From NCBI GenBank assembly GCA_047777345.1, contig JBKEEJ010000007.1, forward strand, positions 62,001-126,000: a stretch of DNA of 64,000 nucleotides, given 5' to 3'. The notes beneath the pieces were generated by a model that saw nothing but the letters and a program-made list of their open reading frames with translations, searched no databases and was not told the origin of the DNA. The first letter of the stretch is position 1. Every line of letters begins with the position of its first letter. The translations under genes and the position numbers were made by a program. Source of the DNA: Anaerocolumna sp047777345 (lineage in GTDB: Bacteria; Bacillota; Clostridia; Lachnospirales; Lachnospiraceae). Positions 52,449-60,654 of the stretch are shown piece after piece.

Positions 52449-52484
52449 AAAATGTTGGCATTCGTATATTACGGCCGACATTTT
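52449..52484 (+). promoter_or_regulatory. Intercistronic hairpin before the binding-protein gene
   Basis: aaaatgttggc (52449-52459) pairs with gccgacatttt (52474-52484), with one G-U pair and a 14-nt loop. No T-run follows. It may stabilise the 5' end of the binding-protein message after processing. Confidence 0.45.
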
Positions 52485-52521
52485 GGCTAATCAAATAAAA
52501 ATAGATAAGAGGAGAGGAAGT

Positions 52522-54111
52522 ATGAAAAAAAGAGGTAAATTTATTACAGCCATTGTAACTGTAACCGTTTTATTTGTGTTAAATCTTGCAGGCTGCGGCT
52601 ATGCGGACTACTTATCCAAGTCAGAGATTTCCACAAAAGCAGATAATACTGTTATGAAAGAAAAAATAAAAAATAATGAGCCGGAAACATTACCTGCCGC
52701 AGCAGGGGGAGAAATAGTGTTAGGGTCTGCCACGGAATTAAACAACTTTGATCCCTTTACTTCCGTAACAGCAGATGTCCGTTCCGTTAATTTTAATATT
52801 TTTGAAGGACTGGTTAGGGTTGAACCTGACGGCAGTTTTTCACCGGCTATAGCATCGGATTATGAAATTTCCGATGACAATAAGACTTATGTCTTTACCT
52901 TAAGAAAAGGGGTTAAGTTTCATAACGGGAAAGAAGTTACGGCAGACGATGTCTTATATTCTGTACAAAAAGCAATTGACAGATCTGCGACTGGGTATGA
53001 TCAGATTGATGGATATGAAATTAATGATGACGGTAAGTTAGTCATTCATTTGAGTAAAGAAAATCCAAACTTTCTTCCCTTTTTAACTCAGGCCATCGTG
53101 CCAAAAGATTATACGGACCATTCCTTGCATCCTGTCGGAACCGGTCCATATAAGCTTACCGAATATGCGGAACAAGACCACATTACTCTTGAAAAAAATG
53201 AGGATTACTGGGGAAAGGGTGGCTATCTTGATAAAATTACGGTAAAATTTGCGGCCAGTCAGGCGGATTTGCTGATATTATTTGAAGCAGGAACCATTGA
53301 TGGCTTTAACGCAACTGCCGCAACTGTAAATCAGATCAGCAATGAGGAAGCAAATATTTTCGTTACTCATTCCAATGCTGTTCAGCTGCTTGCCTTGAAT
53401 AATAATTATAAGCCTTTGCAGGATAAGAGGGTACGTCAGGCAATTAATTATGCGGTATCAGCAGATGAAATCATTGACATGGCATTTTATGGCTATGGTA
53501 CCAAAATAGGCAGTGGCTTAATTCCGGGTTTAGAGAAATATTATGATGATTCCCTGGCTGATGCATACGGTTTGGATTACAAGAAAGCAAAAGAGCTGCT
53601 TAATGAAGCCGGATATAAAGACGGATTTTCACTGACAATTACCGTTCCTTCCGTTTATCAGGCTCACATTGATACGGCCGAAGTGATTGTAAATGAGTTG
53701 GCTCAGATTGGTATACAGGCTGATATAAAGCAGGTGGATTGGGCTACCTGGCTGGAAAAAGTATATAAGGGAAGAGAGTATGAAGCAACGGTGATTTCCC
53801 TAGACGGATCACTGGCTTATCCTACGGCATTTTTGTCACGGTATCAGTCGGACGCACCCAATAACTTTATTAATTTTAAGTCGGAAGCTTATGATAAGGT
53901 ATATTCCCAGGCAATTGCCACAGGCAGCGAGGAAGAAAGAATCCGGTTATTTAAAGAGGCACAAAAGATTTTAAGTGAGGAGGCCGCCAGTGTGTTTATT
54001 CAGGACATAGCTGGTTTTATGGTTTATAATAAAAATTACGCCGGATATACCAACTATCCCTTATATGCAACGGATTATTCATCCATTTACCGAGTGGCGA
54101 AAGAAAATTAA
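52522..54111 (+). CDS. Peptide-binding lipoprotein, SBP family 5 (OppA/DppA type)
   Basis: 529 residues. Signal peptide with lipobox LNLAGCGY, so it is tethered outside the membrane. The family 5 domain starts GGEIVLGSATELNNFDPFTS and includes YEISDDNKTYVFTLRKGVKF and VGTGPYKL. It feeds the DppBCDF permease upstream; ligand unknown, a peptide or nickel chelate being usual. The ATG at 52522 has gagaggaag upstream; the longer frame from 52435 lacks a site. It ends the five-gene operon before a bidirectional terminator. Confidence 0.92.
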   Translation: MKKRGKFITAIVTVTVLFVLNLAGCGYADYLSKSEISTKADNTVMKEKIKNNEPETLPAAAGGEIVLGSATELNNFDPFTSVTADVRSVNFNIFEGLVRVEPDGSFSPAIASDYEISDDNKTYVFTLRKGVKFHNGKEVTADDVLYSVQKAIDRSATGYDQIDGYEINDDGKLVIHLSKENPNFLPFLTQAIVPKDYTDHSLHPVGTGPYKLTEYAEQDHITLEKNEDYWGKGGYLDKITVKFAASQADLLILFEAGTIDGFNATAATVNQISNEEANIFVTHSNAVQLLALNNNYKPLQDKRVRQAINYAVSADEIIDMAFYGYGTKIGSGLIPGLEKYYDDSLADAYGLDYKKAKELLNEAGYKDGFSLTITVPSVYQAHIDTAEVIVNELAQIGIQADIKQVDWATWLEKVYKGREYEATVISLDGSLAYPTAFLSRYQSDAPNNFINFKSEAYDKVYSQAIATGSEEERIRLFKEAQKILSEEAASVFIQDIAGFMVYNKNYAGYTNYPLYATDYSSIYRVAKEN

Positions 54112-54176
54112 GGAAAAAATCCAGTACGGAAATTACAGTACATTAATTTACTCTGATACAGGTATAATTGGAAAAG

Positions 54177-54230
54177 AGGGACTGACATATGTTTGTTTTG
54201 TTATATGAAACATATGAAACAGTCCCTTTA
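54177..54230. terminator. Bidirectional terminator
   Basis: agggactg (54177-54184) / cagtccct (54220-54227), plus an inner catatgttt / aaacatatg stem. A-rich and T-rich flanks allow use in both directions. It lies between convergent genes. Confidence 0.8.
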
Positions 54231-54245
54231 TTCATGGCTTTATAA

Positions 54246-55547
54246 TTATTTGAATATTTTTAAAATTTCCTCTTTCTTTTGTATGATAAACTGCAGCATC
54301 TGTCGGTTTATTTTTGCAAGCTCTTTGTATTTGTCCTGGTTTTCAAAAAAAGCAATACAAATCATCTGAATAGAGCAAATAACGTAATAGACAGCCTGTT
54401 TTTCTTCAGGGGTAAGGTTACCTTCCTGATCATAGCCCCATAGAATTCCGCCAAGTATATCCATCCATTTTTCAAATGCATCAATACTGCCTTCCGATAA
54501 AATTCCGGTTGCGCAGTAGCAGACATCCCACAGGCGGATATTAATTTCACTTAAATCAAAATCAATAAATCCTCTGACCTCATTCCCCTCAAACAGAATA
54601 TTACTTGGGTTCGGGTCTCGGTGTATCAGATGTTTTGGCAACTTTTTATAAAGTTTACCAAAATTGTTGATATAGTCGTTAAAAAAACCGTCGTCAAGCT
54701 TCATGTCCCATTGGATGTTCTGCTTCCTGACACTGGGCAAGGCCCAGTCAGTCACATTTTTATAAAGATTTACTTCATCCGGTGAAATATCGTTTTGGAT
54801 TGATTTTAATGCCTTGTGTAGCCTGGCGATGCTTCTGCCGTAATTTTCGGCAAACAAAATGCGATTATTACCAAATCGGTCTTCCTTTGAAAGAGGGTTG
54901 CCCTTTAAACCATAAGTAAGGATAAAAAGCTCAGGATTTTCCACATATTCTTTTTTTGTTTTTGTCAGTATGGGAAGCGAGGAAGCAAATCCCTGTTTAC
55001 TGAGCGCTTTGGAAATTTTAAGGTCTTTTAGTATTTTTTCCCGATTGCCGGTTTTTAAAATATACTTATCGCCAATTTTCCATACATTACCTGAAACTTT
55101 AGCCCCGTCCGTCATATAGATGTCTTTAATGGAAAGATTTTTTTCAATATCCCAGTTTTCTAAAATTTTTCTCAAAAATGTTTCGGTATACATTTTTCGC
55201 ACCTCTGGTTTTGATACTTTGTGATTTTGATAGATCTTAAGATACTTTTTTGGAGAACAACCATACATTTTTACAAAAGCCTTGTAAAACCCCGCATAGG
55301 TTTCAAAGCCGTATTCAAGGACCACATCAATGGATTTGCGGCCGTTTGCGATTTCGGCAAGGGCATGGTCAAGGCGCCGTTTCGAAATATAGCTTGCAAT
55401 AGATGAACCCATAACCGCTGAAAACAGGCGGTAATAATGACAGGTGGAATAGTGAGCCATTCGGGCAAGTTCCTCTGCCGTAATGTCCGTTTTTAAGTTT
55501 TCCTCAATATATTCCAGCGCAATTTTGATTTCTTTAGGGTACTGCAT
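54246..55547 (-). CDS. AraC-type regulator fused to an aminoglycoside phosphotransferase-like domain
   Basis: 433 residues. The N-terminal ~105 residues are a pair of AraC helix-turn-helices (AEELARMAHYSTCHYYRLFS, VLEYGFETYAGFYKAFVKMY). Residues ~150-433 are a phosphotransferase/kinase-like fold with the catalytic loop HLIHRDPNPSNIL and metal-binding FIDFD. This makes a fusion of DNA-binding and APH-type domains; the usual AraC sensor is absent. The kinase-like domain could sense or phosphorylate a small molecule such as an antibiotic; this is inference. The ATG at 55547 has gggagga upstream. Target genes are unknown; the divergent gene at 55870 is a candidate. Confidence 0.88.
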   Translation of the reverse strand: MQYPKEIKIALEYIEENLKTDITAEELARMAHYSTCHYYRLFSAVMGSSIASYISKRRLDHALAEIANGRKSIDVVLEYGFETYAGFYKAFVKMYGCSPKKYLKIYQNHKVSKPEVRKMYTETFLRKILENWDIEKNLSIKDIYMTDGAKVSGNVWKIGDKYILKTGNREKILKDLKISKALSKQGFASSLPILTKTKKEYVENPELFILTYGLKGNPLSKEDRFGNNRILFAENYGRSIARLHKALKSIQNDISPDEVNLYKNVTDWALPSVRKQNIQWDMKLDDGFFNDYINNFGKLYKKLPKHLIHRDPNPSNILFEGNEVRGFIDFDLSEINIRLWDVCYCATGILSEGSIDAFEKWMDILGGILWGYDQEGNLTPEEKQAVYYVICSIQMICIAFFENQDKYKELAKINRQMLQFIIQKKEEILKIFK

Positions 55548-55869
55548 GGTATGTCTCCTCCCATATGGTGCTTTTAGTATACATGATATTAATGATGAAA
55601 ACATTTCCTGTATTGCTATTATATAAATATAATGACAGGATGAAAAGCGGAATCTTCCAGATTTATTATCAGCTGGAGTAAGTTACATTTTGTATTATGT
55701 GCTGAAGCATTCATGATGTGAAATAGGAAAAACAGGCAGAAAATTTTTCCATTAAGGATGCAAGTTCTAAGTTTTAGTTGTTTTATCTGGAAAACTATGT
55801 TAGCATGTTTATAAGCACTTTCTTTTTAAAGCCTAGGTTCAAAATTAAGTTTACCTTGGAGATGATATT
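55548..55869. other. Divergent intergenic region
   Basis: 320 bp between the AraC fusion and the arginase-like gene. No clear promoter, palindrome or RNA was seen. Confidence 0.35.
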
Positions 55870-56472
55870 GTGATAGGCATATTAAGCATTGATTTTGATT
55901 ATTTTATCGATGCCTCATCAGAAGAAAGAGACATCTATTTTCCGGATGGAAGTGATGAGATGCCAAAAGATAAGCTGAAATCCATATGGAAAGAAAGTTA
56001 TTTAAAATATCCAAAACTCAAGGAAATAGGAGTAACAGACGACTTTTATTTCATAAAAAATTTTCTTATGTCTTTTCGTATTCGAAAAAGTAATTTCTAT
56101 AAGTCGGATACTCACAAAAATATAAAACTATTACTGGACAAAATTCCTAAAAGTACGGAATTAAGGCTGGTAAATATTGATTTTCATCATGATTACTATC
56201 ATTATTATAAGGATGGTGATAATTATAACTGTGGCAACTGGTTAAGAAGACTGATGGAAGAAAGGCCCCGTACAAAAGTGAAATGGATTCGAAGAAAAGA
56301 TTCACAAATCTGTAGTCTGGAAGGAGATTTTCCTTATGAGCATACTACGGATATCAAAACTGTTTTAAGCGATACGTTCCAATATATTTTTATCTGTGAA
56401 AGCCCGGAATGGTCCCCTCCCCACTTAAATTACAAATTTGAGGAATTAGCTGGTGCTATTGTGTACTGTTAA
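55870..56472 (+). CDS. Arginase/UPF0489-like hydrolase of unknown substrate
   Basis: 200 residues, starting GTG behind ttggagatg. The N-terminus ILSIDFDYFIDAS and the later LVNIDFHHDYYHYY give an Asp/His-rich metal-binding arrangement like that of the arginase-type (UPF0489) fold. The remainder is unassigned. It lies just ahead of the attenuated ABC exporter but is separated from it by its own promoter. Function not established. Confidence 0.55.
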   Translation: MIGILSIDFDYFIDASSEERDIYFPDGSDEMPKDKLKSIWKESYLKYPKLKEIGVTDDFYFIKNFLMSFRIRKSNFYKSDTHKNIKLLLDKIPKSTELRLVNIDFHHDYYHYYKDGDNYNCGNWLRRLMEERPRTKVKWIRRKDSQICSLEGDFPYEHTTDIKTVLSDTFQYIFICESPEWSPPHLNYKFEELAGAIVYC

Positions 56473-56586
56473 ATTAAAATCCCTTATAGTATAATTATCT
56501 TATCATTTATCTTAAAGCAGATTCTTCTATTTATACATTCAAGGATGAAAAGCCACAATTCCTGGGATTTTTACAAATTACTCCAT

Positions 56587-56615
56587 TTGACAAATCAGGT
56601 AAAGTTTGATAAAAT
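56587..56615 (+). promoter_or_regulatory. Promoter of the ABC exporter operon
   Basis: TTGACA (56587-56592), 17-bp spacer and TAAAAT (56610-56615). Transcription should begin near 56622, about 155 nt ahead of the exporter start. Confidence 0.82.
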
Positions 56616-56657
56616 GATTCAATCGCATGCATTACCTTTCATTGGAGTTTTCATCTG

Positions 56658-56690
56658 ATGAGAAAAACAACATACGGCAGATTATTTTAA
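56658..56690 (+). CDS. 10-codon leader peptide MRKTTYGRLF
   Basis: A short ORF with ggag ten bases upstream. Its TAA stop overlaps the 5' arm of the antiterminator. A ribosome that reaches the stop would cover that arm, while one stalled early would leave it free. This is the geometry expected of a ribosome-controlled transcription attenuator. Confidence 0.6.
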   Translation: MRKTTYGRLF

Positions 56691-56722
56691 CCATTACTAA
56701 ATCAAAAAACGAGTAGTGTTTA
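56688..56722 (+). promoter_or_regulatory. Antiterminator hairpin
   Basis: taaccattact (56688-56698) pairs with agtagtgttta (56712-56722), with one mismatch and one G-U pair. The second arm overlaps the 5' arm of the terminator at 56704-56715, so only one structure can form. Confidence 0.6.
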
Positions 56723-56759
56723 TCACGTATACCCAGTTGATGAGCAATACTCGTTTTTT
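56704..56759 (+). terminator. Intrinsic terminator (attenuator) just before the ABC exporter
   Basis: aaaaaacgagta (56704-56715) / tactcgtttttt (56748-56759), extended inward by tgtttatca/tgatgagca with G-U pairs. It ends in TTTTTTTA, only 20 nt before the exporter start codon, so it must be read through for expression. Confidence 0.88.
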
Positions 56760-56778
56760 ATGGAAAGGACTGACGTAA

Positions 56779-58527
56779 ATGATAAAACAACTAGCAGGCA
56801 GTATTCGAGAGTACAAAAAAGCATCCATCGTAACTCCAATACTGGTAAGTCTGGAAGTAGTAATTGAATGTATCATTCCTTTTATTGTTGCTAATTTGGT
56901 CAATAATATTAAGGCTGGATGCGGATTAAATATTATCATCAACGATGGAATTAAATTAATCATTCTGGCCGCTTTATCATTGACATTTGGTACAGTTGCT
57001 GGATCAACCTGTGCTACTGCCGCTTGCGGGTTTGCAAAGAATTTAAGAAAGGACATGTTTTATAATATTCAGAACTATTCCTTTGAAAATATTGATAAAT
57101 TCCTGGCCTCCTCTTTGATTACCCGTATGACGACCGATGTTACTAATGTACAAAATGCTTATATGATGCTGATTCGAATGGCAATACGAGCTCCATTGAT
57201 GATAATTTTTGCCTTTGTTATGGCATTTGTAATGGGTGGGCGTATGGCATGGATTTTACTGGTTGTCGTACCCATTCTTGCTGTTGGACTTGGTATAGTA
57301 ATTTACAAGACCATGCCATTATTTAGAAAAGTATTCAAAAAATACGATGCTCTAAACAGTTCTATTCAGGAAAATATTAAAGGAATGCGGGTTGTGAAAT
57401 CTTTTGTTCGCGAAGAATATGAACAAAAGAAATTCGATGCGGCGGCAGAGGATGTACGTGCTGATTTTACAAAAGCAGAACGTATTTTGGCAATTAATGG
57501 ACCTTTAATGCAGTTTTGCATGTATGTGGTTATGACATTTGTTCTGTCCGTTGGTTCCTATACGATTATTACAACCCGGGGACTGGATTTTGATATCGGA
57601 CAGTTTTCTTCTTTGTTAACTTATAATTTTATGATCCTAAGCAGCCTGATGATGCTTTCCATGGTATTTGTAATGATAACTATGGCCGGGGAATCTGCCA
57701 AGCGTATTGTGGAAGTTATATCTGAAAAAAGTACGTTGACAAATCCTGAAAATCCTGTTTATGAAGTTAAGGACGGTTCCATTTCTTTTGAAAACGTTAG
57801 TTTTAAATATTCGAAAAAGGCAGAAAGAATGGCTTTGTCCAATATTAATTTACAAATAAAATCCGGTGAAACCATTGGAATAATCGGTGGCACAGGTTCT
57901 TCAAAGTCAACCCTGATTCAGTTAATATCAAGGCTATATGATGCAACCGAAGGAGTGGTAAAAGTTGGCGGAGTGGACGTAAAAGAATATGATTTGGAAG
58001 CTCTGCGAAATCAGGTTGCGGTCGTATTGCAAAAAAACATATTATTTTCCGGTACGATTAAGGATAATCTTCGCTGGGGAAATAAAAATGCTACTGACGA
58101 AGAAATGATACATGCATGTAAACTTGCATGCGCCGATGAATTTATTCAGCAATTTCCCAAAGGATATGACACTTACATCGAACAGGGAGGAGCCAATGTT
58201 TCCGGTGGCCAAAAACAGAGGCTTTGTATAGCAAGAGCCCTGTTAAAGAAGCCTAAGATATTAATTCTGGATGATTCTACCAGTGCGGTGGATACCAAAA
58301 CAGATGCCCGTATTCGTAAGGCACTAAAAACTTATATGCCGGAAACAACCAAGATTATAATTGCACAAAGAACAGCATCCGTTGAAGACGCAGACAGAAT
58401 TATAGTAATGGACGGCGGTACCATTAACGGAATCGGAACCCATGAGCAGTTACTGAAAGAAAACGCAATTTACCGGGAAACATACTATTCACAGAATAAG
58501 GCAGGTGATCAAAATGAATCAAAATAA
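56779..58527 (+). CDS. Heterodimeric ABC exporter subunit with degenerate ATP site
   Basis: 582 residues: six-helix ABC exporter domain (about 1-315) and ATPase domain. Walker A GGTGSSKSTLIQL (~370), signature VSGGQKQRLCIARAL. Walker B ends ILDDSTSAVD, with D499 where the catalytic Glu should be, and the switch His is Q530 (IIAQRTAS). These changes mark the degenerate-site half of heterodimeric exporters such as BmrC/TM287 types. It overlaps the second subunit gene by 14 bp. Expression is governed by the attenuator in front. Likely substrate: a drug or amphipathic metabolite, by family. Confidence 0.92.
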   Translation: MIKQLAGSIREYKKASIVTPILVSLEVVIECIIPFIVANLVNNIKAGCGLNIIINDGIKLIILAALSLTFGTVAGSTCATAACGFAKNLRKDMFYNIQNYSFENIDKFLASSLITRMTTDVTNVQNAYMMLIRMAIRAPLMIIFAFVMAFVMGGRMAWILLVVVPILAVGLGIVIYKTMPLFRKVFKKYDALNSSIQENIKGMRVVKSFVREEYEQKKFDAAAEDVRADFTKAERILAINGPLMQFCMYVVMTFVLSVGSYTIITTRGLDFDIGQFSSLLTYNFMILSSLMMLSMVFVMITMAGESAKRIVEVISEKSTLTNPENPVYEVKDGSISFENVSFKYSKKAERMALSNINLQIKSGETIGIIGGTGSSKSTLIQLISRLYDATEGVVKVGGVDVKEYDLEALRNQVAVVLQKNILFSGTIKDNLRWGNKNATDEEMIHACKLACADEFIQQFPKGYDTYIEQGGANVSGGQKQRLCIARALLKKPKILILDDSTSAVDTKTDARIRKALKTYMPETTKIIIAQRTASVEDADRIIVMDGGTINGIGTHEQLLKENAIYRETYYSQNKAGDQNESK

Positions 58528-60409
58528 AGAGCAGAGTAAAAAATCGGTCATCCTTCGCTTGTTTAAAGATATTTGTGAGTTTTATCCGGTAATGTTTCCT
58601 GTTGCCATTATCGGTATTATATTCACTGCAATTATAGGTTCCATACCTGCTGTATTTATGCAGAATATTATTGCTTTGGTAGAACAGAACTGGAAAACCG
58701 GCGATTGGAATATAGTAGGGAAAAAAATATTAACTCTTGTTGGAATACTGGTATTTTTCTATATTCTATCCCTATTAAGCGGTTTTGGATATAATCAGCT
58801 TATGGTAATTATAACCCAGGGAACGTTAAAAAAGTTTAGAAGCAAAATGTTTGGCAGAATGCAAACTTTGCCAATTAAATATATAGATACCAACAACCAC
58901 GGAGATATCATGAGTTTTTATACCAATGATATTGATACATTACGGCAATTGATTTCACAAAGCTTTCCTCAGCTTTTGACTTCCTGTATTACCGTGTTAT
59001 CAATTTTTTGTATTATGGTATATTACTGTGTATGGCTTACCATTGTTGTGTTAATTGGCGTAACCATAATGCTTTATGTTACCAAAAGGGTTGGCGGGGG
59101 TTCGGCCAGGTACTTTATAAAACAGCAGAAGACCCTTGCTCATCTGGAAGGTTTTACGGAAGAAATGATGAACGGTCAGAAAGTTATCAAAGTATTCTGC
59201 CACGAAGAGGAAAGTAAAGCTGATTTTGATAAGATTAATGAAGCATTATACAATGATTCAAGGACAGCCAATCGTTATGCCAATATTTTAGGGCCAATTT
59301 TATTTAATATTGGTAATGTACTGTATGTTTTTGTTGCCGTTACCGGTGGCATTTTGTTAGTGGCCGGTGTCCCGAACTTAAGTGTTTCCGGACTTGCTAT
59401 GGGAATCAGTATTGTTGTTCCTTTCCTTAATATGACAAAACAGTTTGCCGGTAATATTGGCCAGGTATCCCATCAGGTCAATGCCGTAGTAATGGGAATT
59501 GCCGGTGCGAAACGAATTTACAATTTAATTGACGAAGAACCGGAACAGGATAACGGATATGTAACTCTTGTAAATGTCCGTGAAGAAAATGGTCAGTTAA
59601 TCGAGTGTAAGGAAAGAACCGGAATCTGGGCATGGAAACATCCACATAGCGACGGAACGGTTACCTATACCAAATTAATGGGTGACGTAAGATTATATGA
59701 TGTGGATTTTGCCTACGAACCGGGTAAAACGATTTTGCATGACATAAGTTTGTATGCGAAGCCAGGACAAAAAGTTGCCTTTGTTGGTGCGACAGGTGCC
59801 GGTAAGACAACCATTACAAATCTTTTGAACCGTTTTTATGATATTGAGGATGGTAAAATCCGTTATGACGGTATTAATATTAACAAAATTAAAAAACCGG
59901 ACCTTCGTCATGCCATAGGCATTGTACTGCAGGATACCAATCTCTTTACCGGTACTGTTATGGAAAATATCCGTTATGGTAAACTGGACGCAACCGATGA
60001 AGAATGTATAGCAGCCGCTAAATTAGCCGGTGCTGATGATTTCATCCGGCGTTTACCCGACGGATACCAGACAATGCTTACCGGAAACGGCGCTAATCTG
60101 TCTCAGGGTCAGCGGCAATTAATCTCCATTGCAAGAGCAGCGGTTGCAGATCCGCCGGTTATGATTCTGGATGAAGCCACATCATCCATTGATACCAGAA
60201 CGGAAGCCATAGTACAAAAAGGTATGGATGCTTTGATGGAAGGCAGAACCGTATTTGTAATTGCCCATCGCTTGTCTACTGTTAAAAATTCGGATGTTAT
60301 TATTGTACTGGATCACGGACGTATTATAGAACGTGGCAATCATGAAGAATTAATTGCGAAAAAAGGTCAGTATTATCAGCTATATACCGGTGCATTTGAA
60401 CTGGAATAA
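58514..60409 (+). CDS. Heterodimeric ABC exporter subunit with intact ATP site
   Basis: About 631 residues: membrane domain (~1-340) then ATPase. Walker A GATGAGKTTITNLL, signature LSQGQRQLISIARA, catalytic E554 in ILDEATSSID and switch H585 in VIAHRLST are all canonical. It carries the active site that complements the degenerate partner upstream. An extra ~40-residue segment between the membrane domain and ATPase (CKERTGIWAWKHPHSDGT) is longer than usual for the family. The ATG at 58514 was preferred to a GTG at 58505 for spacing from aaggcaggt. Confidence 0.92.
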   Translation: MNQNKEQSKKSVILRLFKDICEFYPVMFPVAIIGIIFTAIIGSIPAVFMQNIIALVEQNWKTGDWNIVGKKILTLVGILVFFYILSLLSGFGYNQLMVIITQGTLKKFRSKMFGRMQTLPIKYIDTNNHGDIMSFYTNDIDTLRQLISQSFPQLLTSCITVLSIFCIMVYYCVWLTIVVLIGVTIMLYVTKRVGGGSARYFIKQQKTLAHLEGFTEEMMNGQKVIKVFCHEEESKADFDKINEALYNDSRTANRYANILGPILFNIGNVLYVFVAVTGGILLVAGVPNLSVSGLAMGISIVVPFLNMTKQFAGNIGQVSHQVNAVVMGIAGAKRIYNLIDEEPEQDNGYVTLVNVREENGQLIECKERTGIWAWKHPHSDGTVTYTKLMGDVRLYDVDFAYEPGKTILHDISLYAKPGQKVAFVGATGAGKTTITNLLNRFYDIEDGKIRYDGININKIKKPDLRHAIGIVLQDTNLFTGTVMENIRYGKLDATDEECIAAAKLAGADDFIRRLPDGYQTMLTGNGANLSQGQRQLISIARAAVADPPVMILDEATSSIDTRTEAIVQKGMDALMEGRTVFVIAHRLSTVKNSDVIIVLDHGRIIERGNHEELIAKKGQYYQLYTGAFELE

Positions 60410-60437
60410 GGTTTTTAAGATAGACAAAATTTATAAA

Positions 60438-60478
60438 GTGTGCTGCAAGAGTATATATTCTTGAAGCACGCTTTTTTT
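60438..60478 (+). terminator. Terminator of the exporter operon
   Basis: gtgtgctgcaaga pairs with tcttgaagcacgc, followed by TTTTTTT. Confidence 0.85.
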
Positions 60479-60543
60479 CATTCACAGGAAATTGCAAAAC
60501 CCTTTCATGCTTATCATAATTTGCCCGGTAGAGTAAATATGGC

Positions 60544-60597
60544 AAAAAAAGACTGATAAACTTATGGCTTTTTATAATTAGCCACGGTTTATCAGCC
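60544..60597 (-). terminator. Terminator of the DUF5305 operon (minus strand)
   Basis: gactgataaac (60551-60561) / gtttatcagcc (60587-60597) with an inner tggct/agcca pair. On the minus strand the hairpin runs into a seven-T tail. Confidence 0.85.
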
Positions 60598-60654
60598 TGT
60601 AAACATGTGCTTATTTTGTTGGGATACGGTGTCAGCAGCCTGGCAAAAGAACCT

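Larger units (their letters stand above)
56473..56778. other. Attenuator region of the ABC exporter operon
   Basis: Carries a promoter, a 10-codon leader ORF, an antiterminator and an intrinsic terminator, listed separately. The first ~110 bp (56473-56586) show nothing else. Confidence 0.6.
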
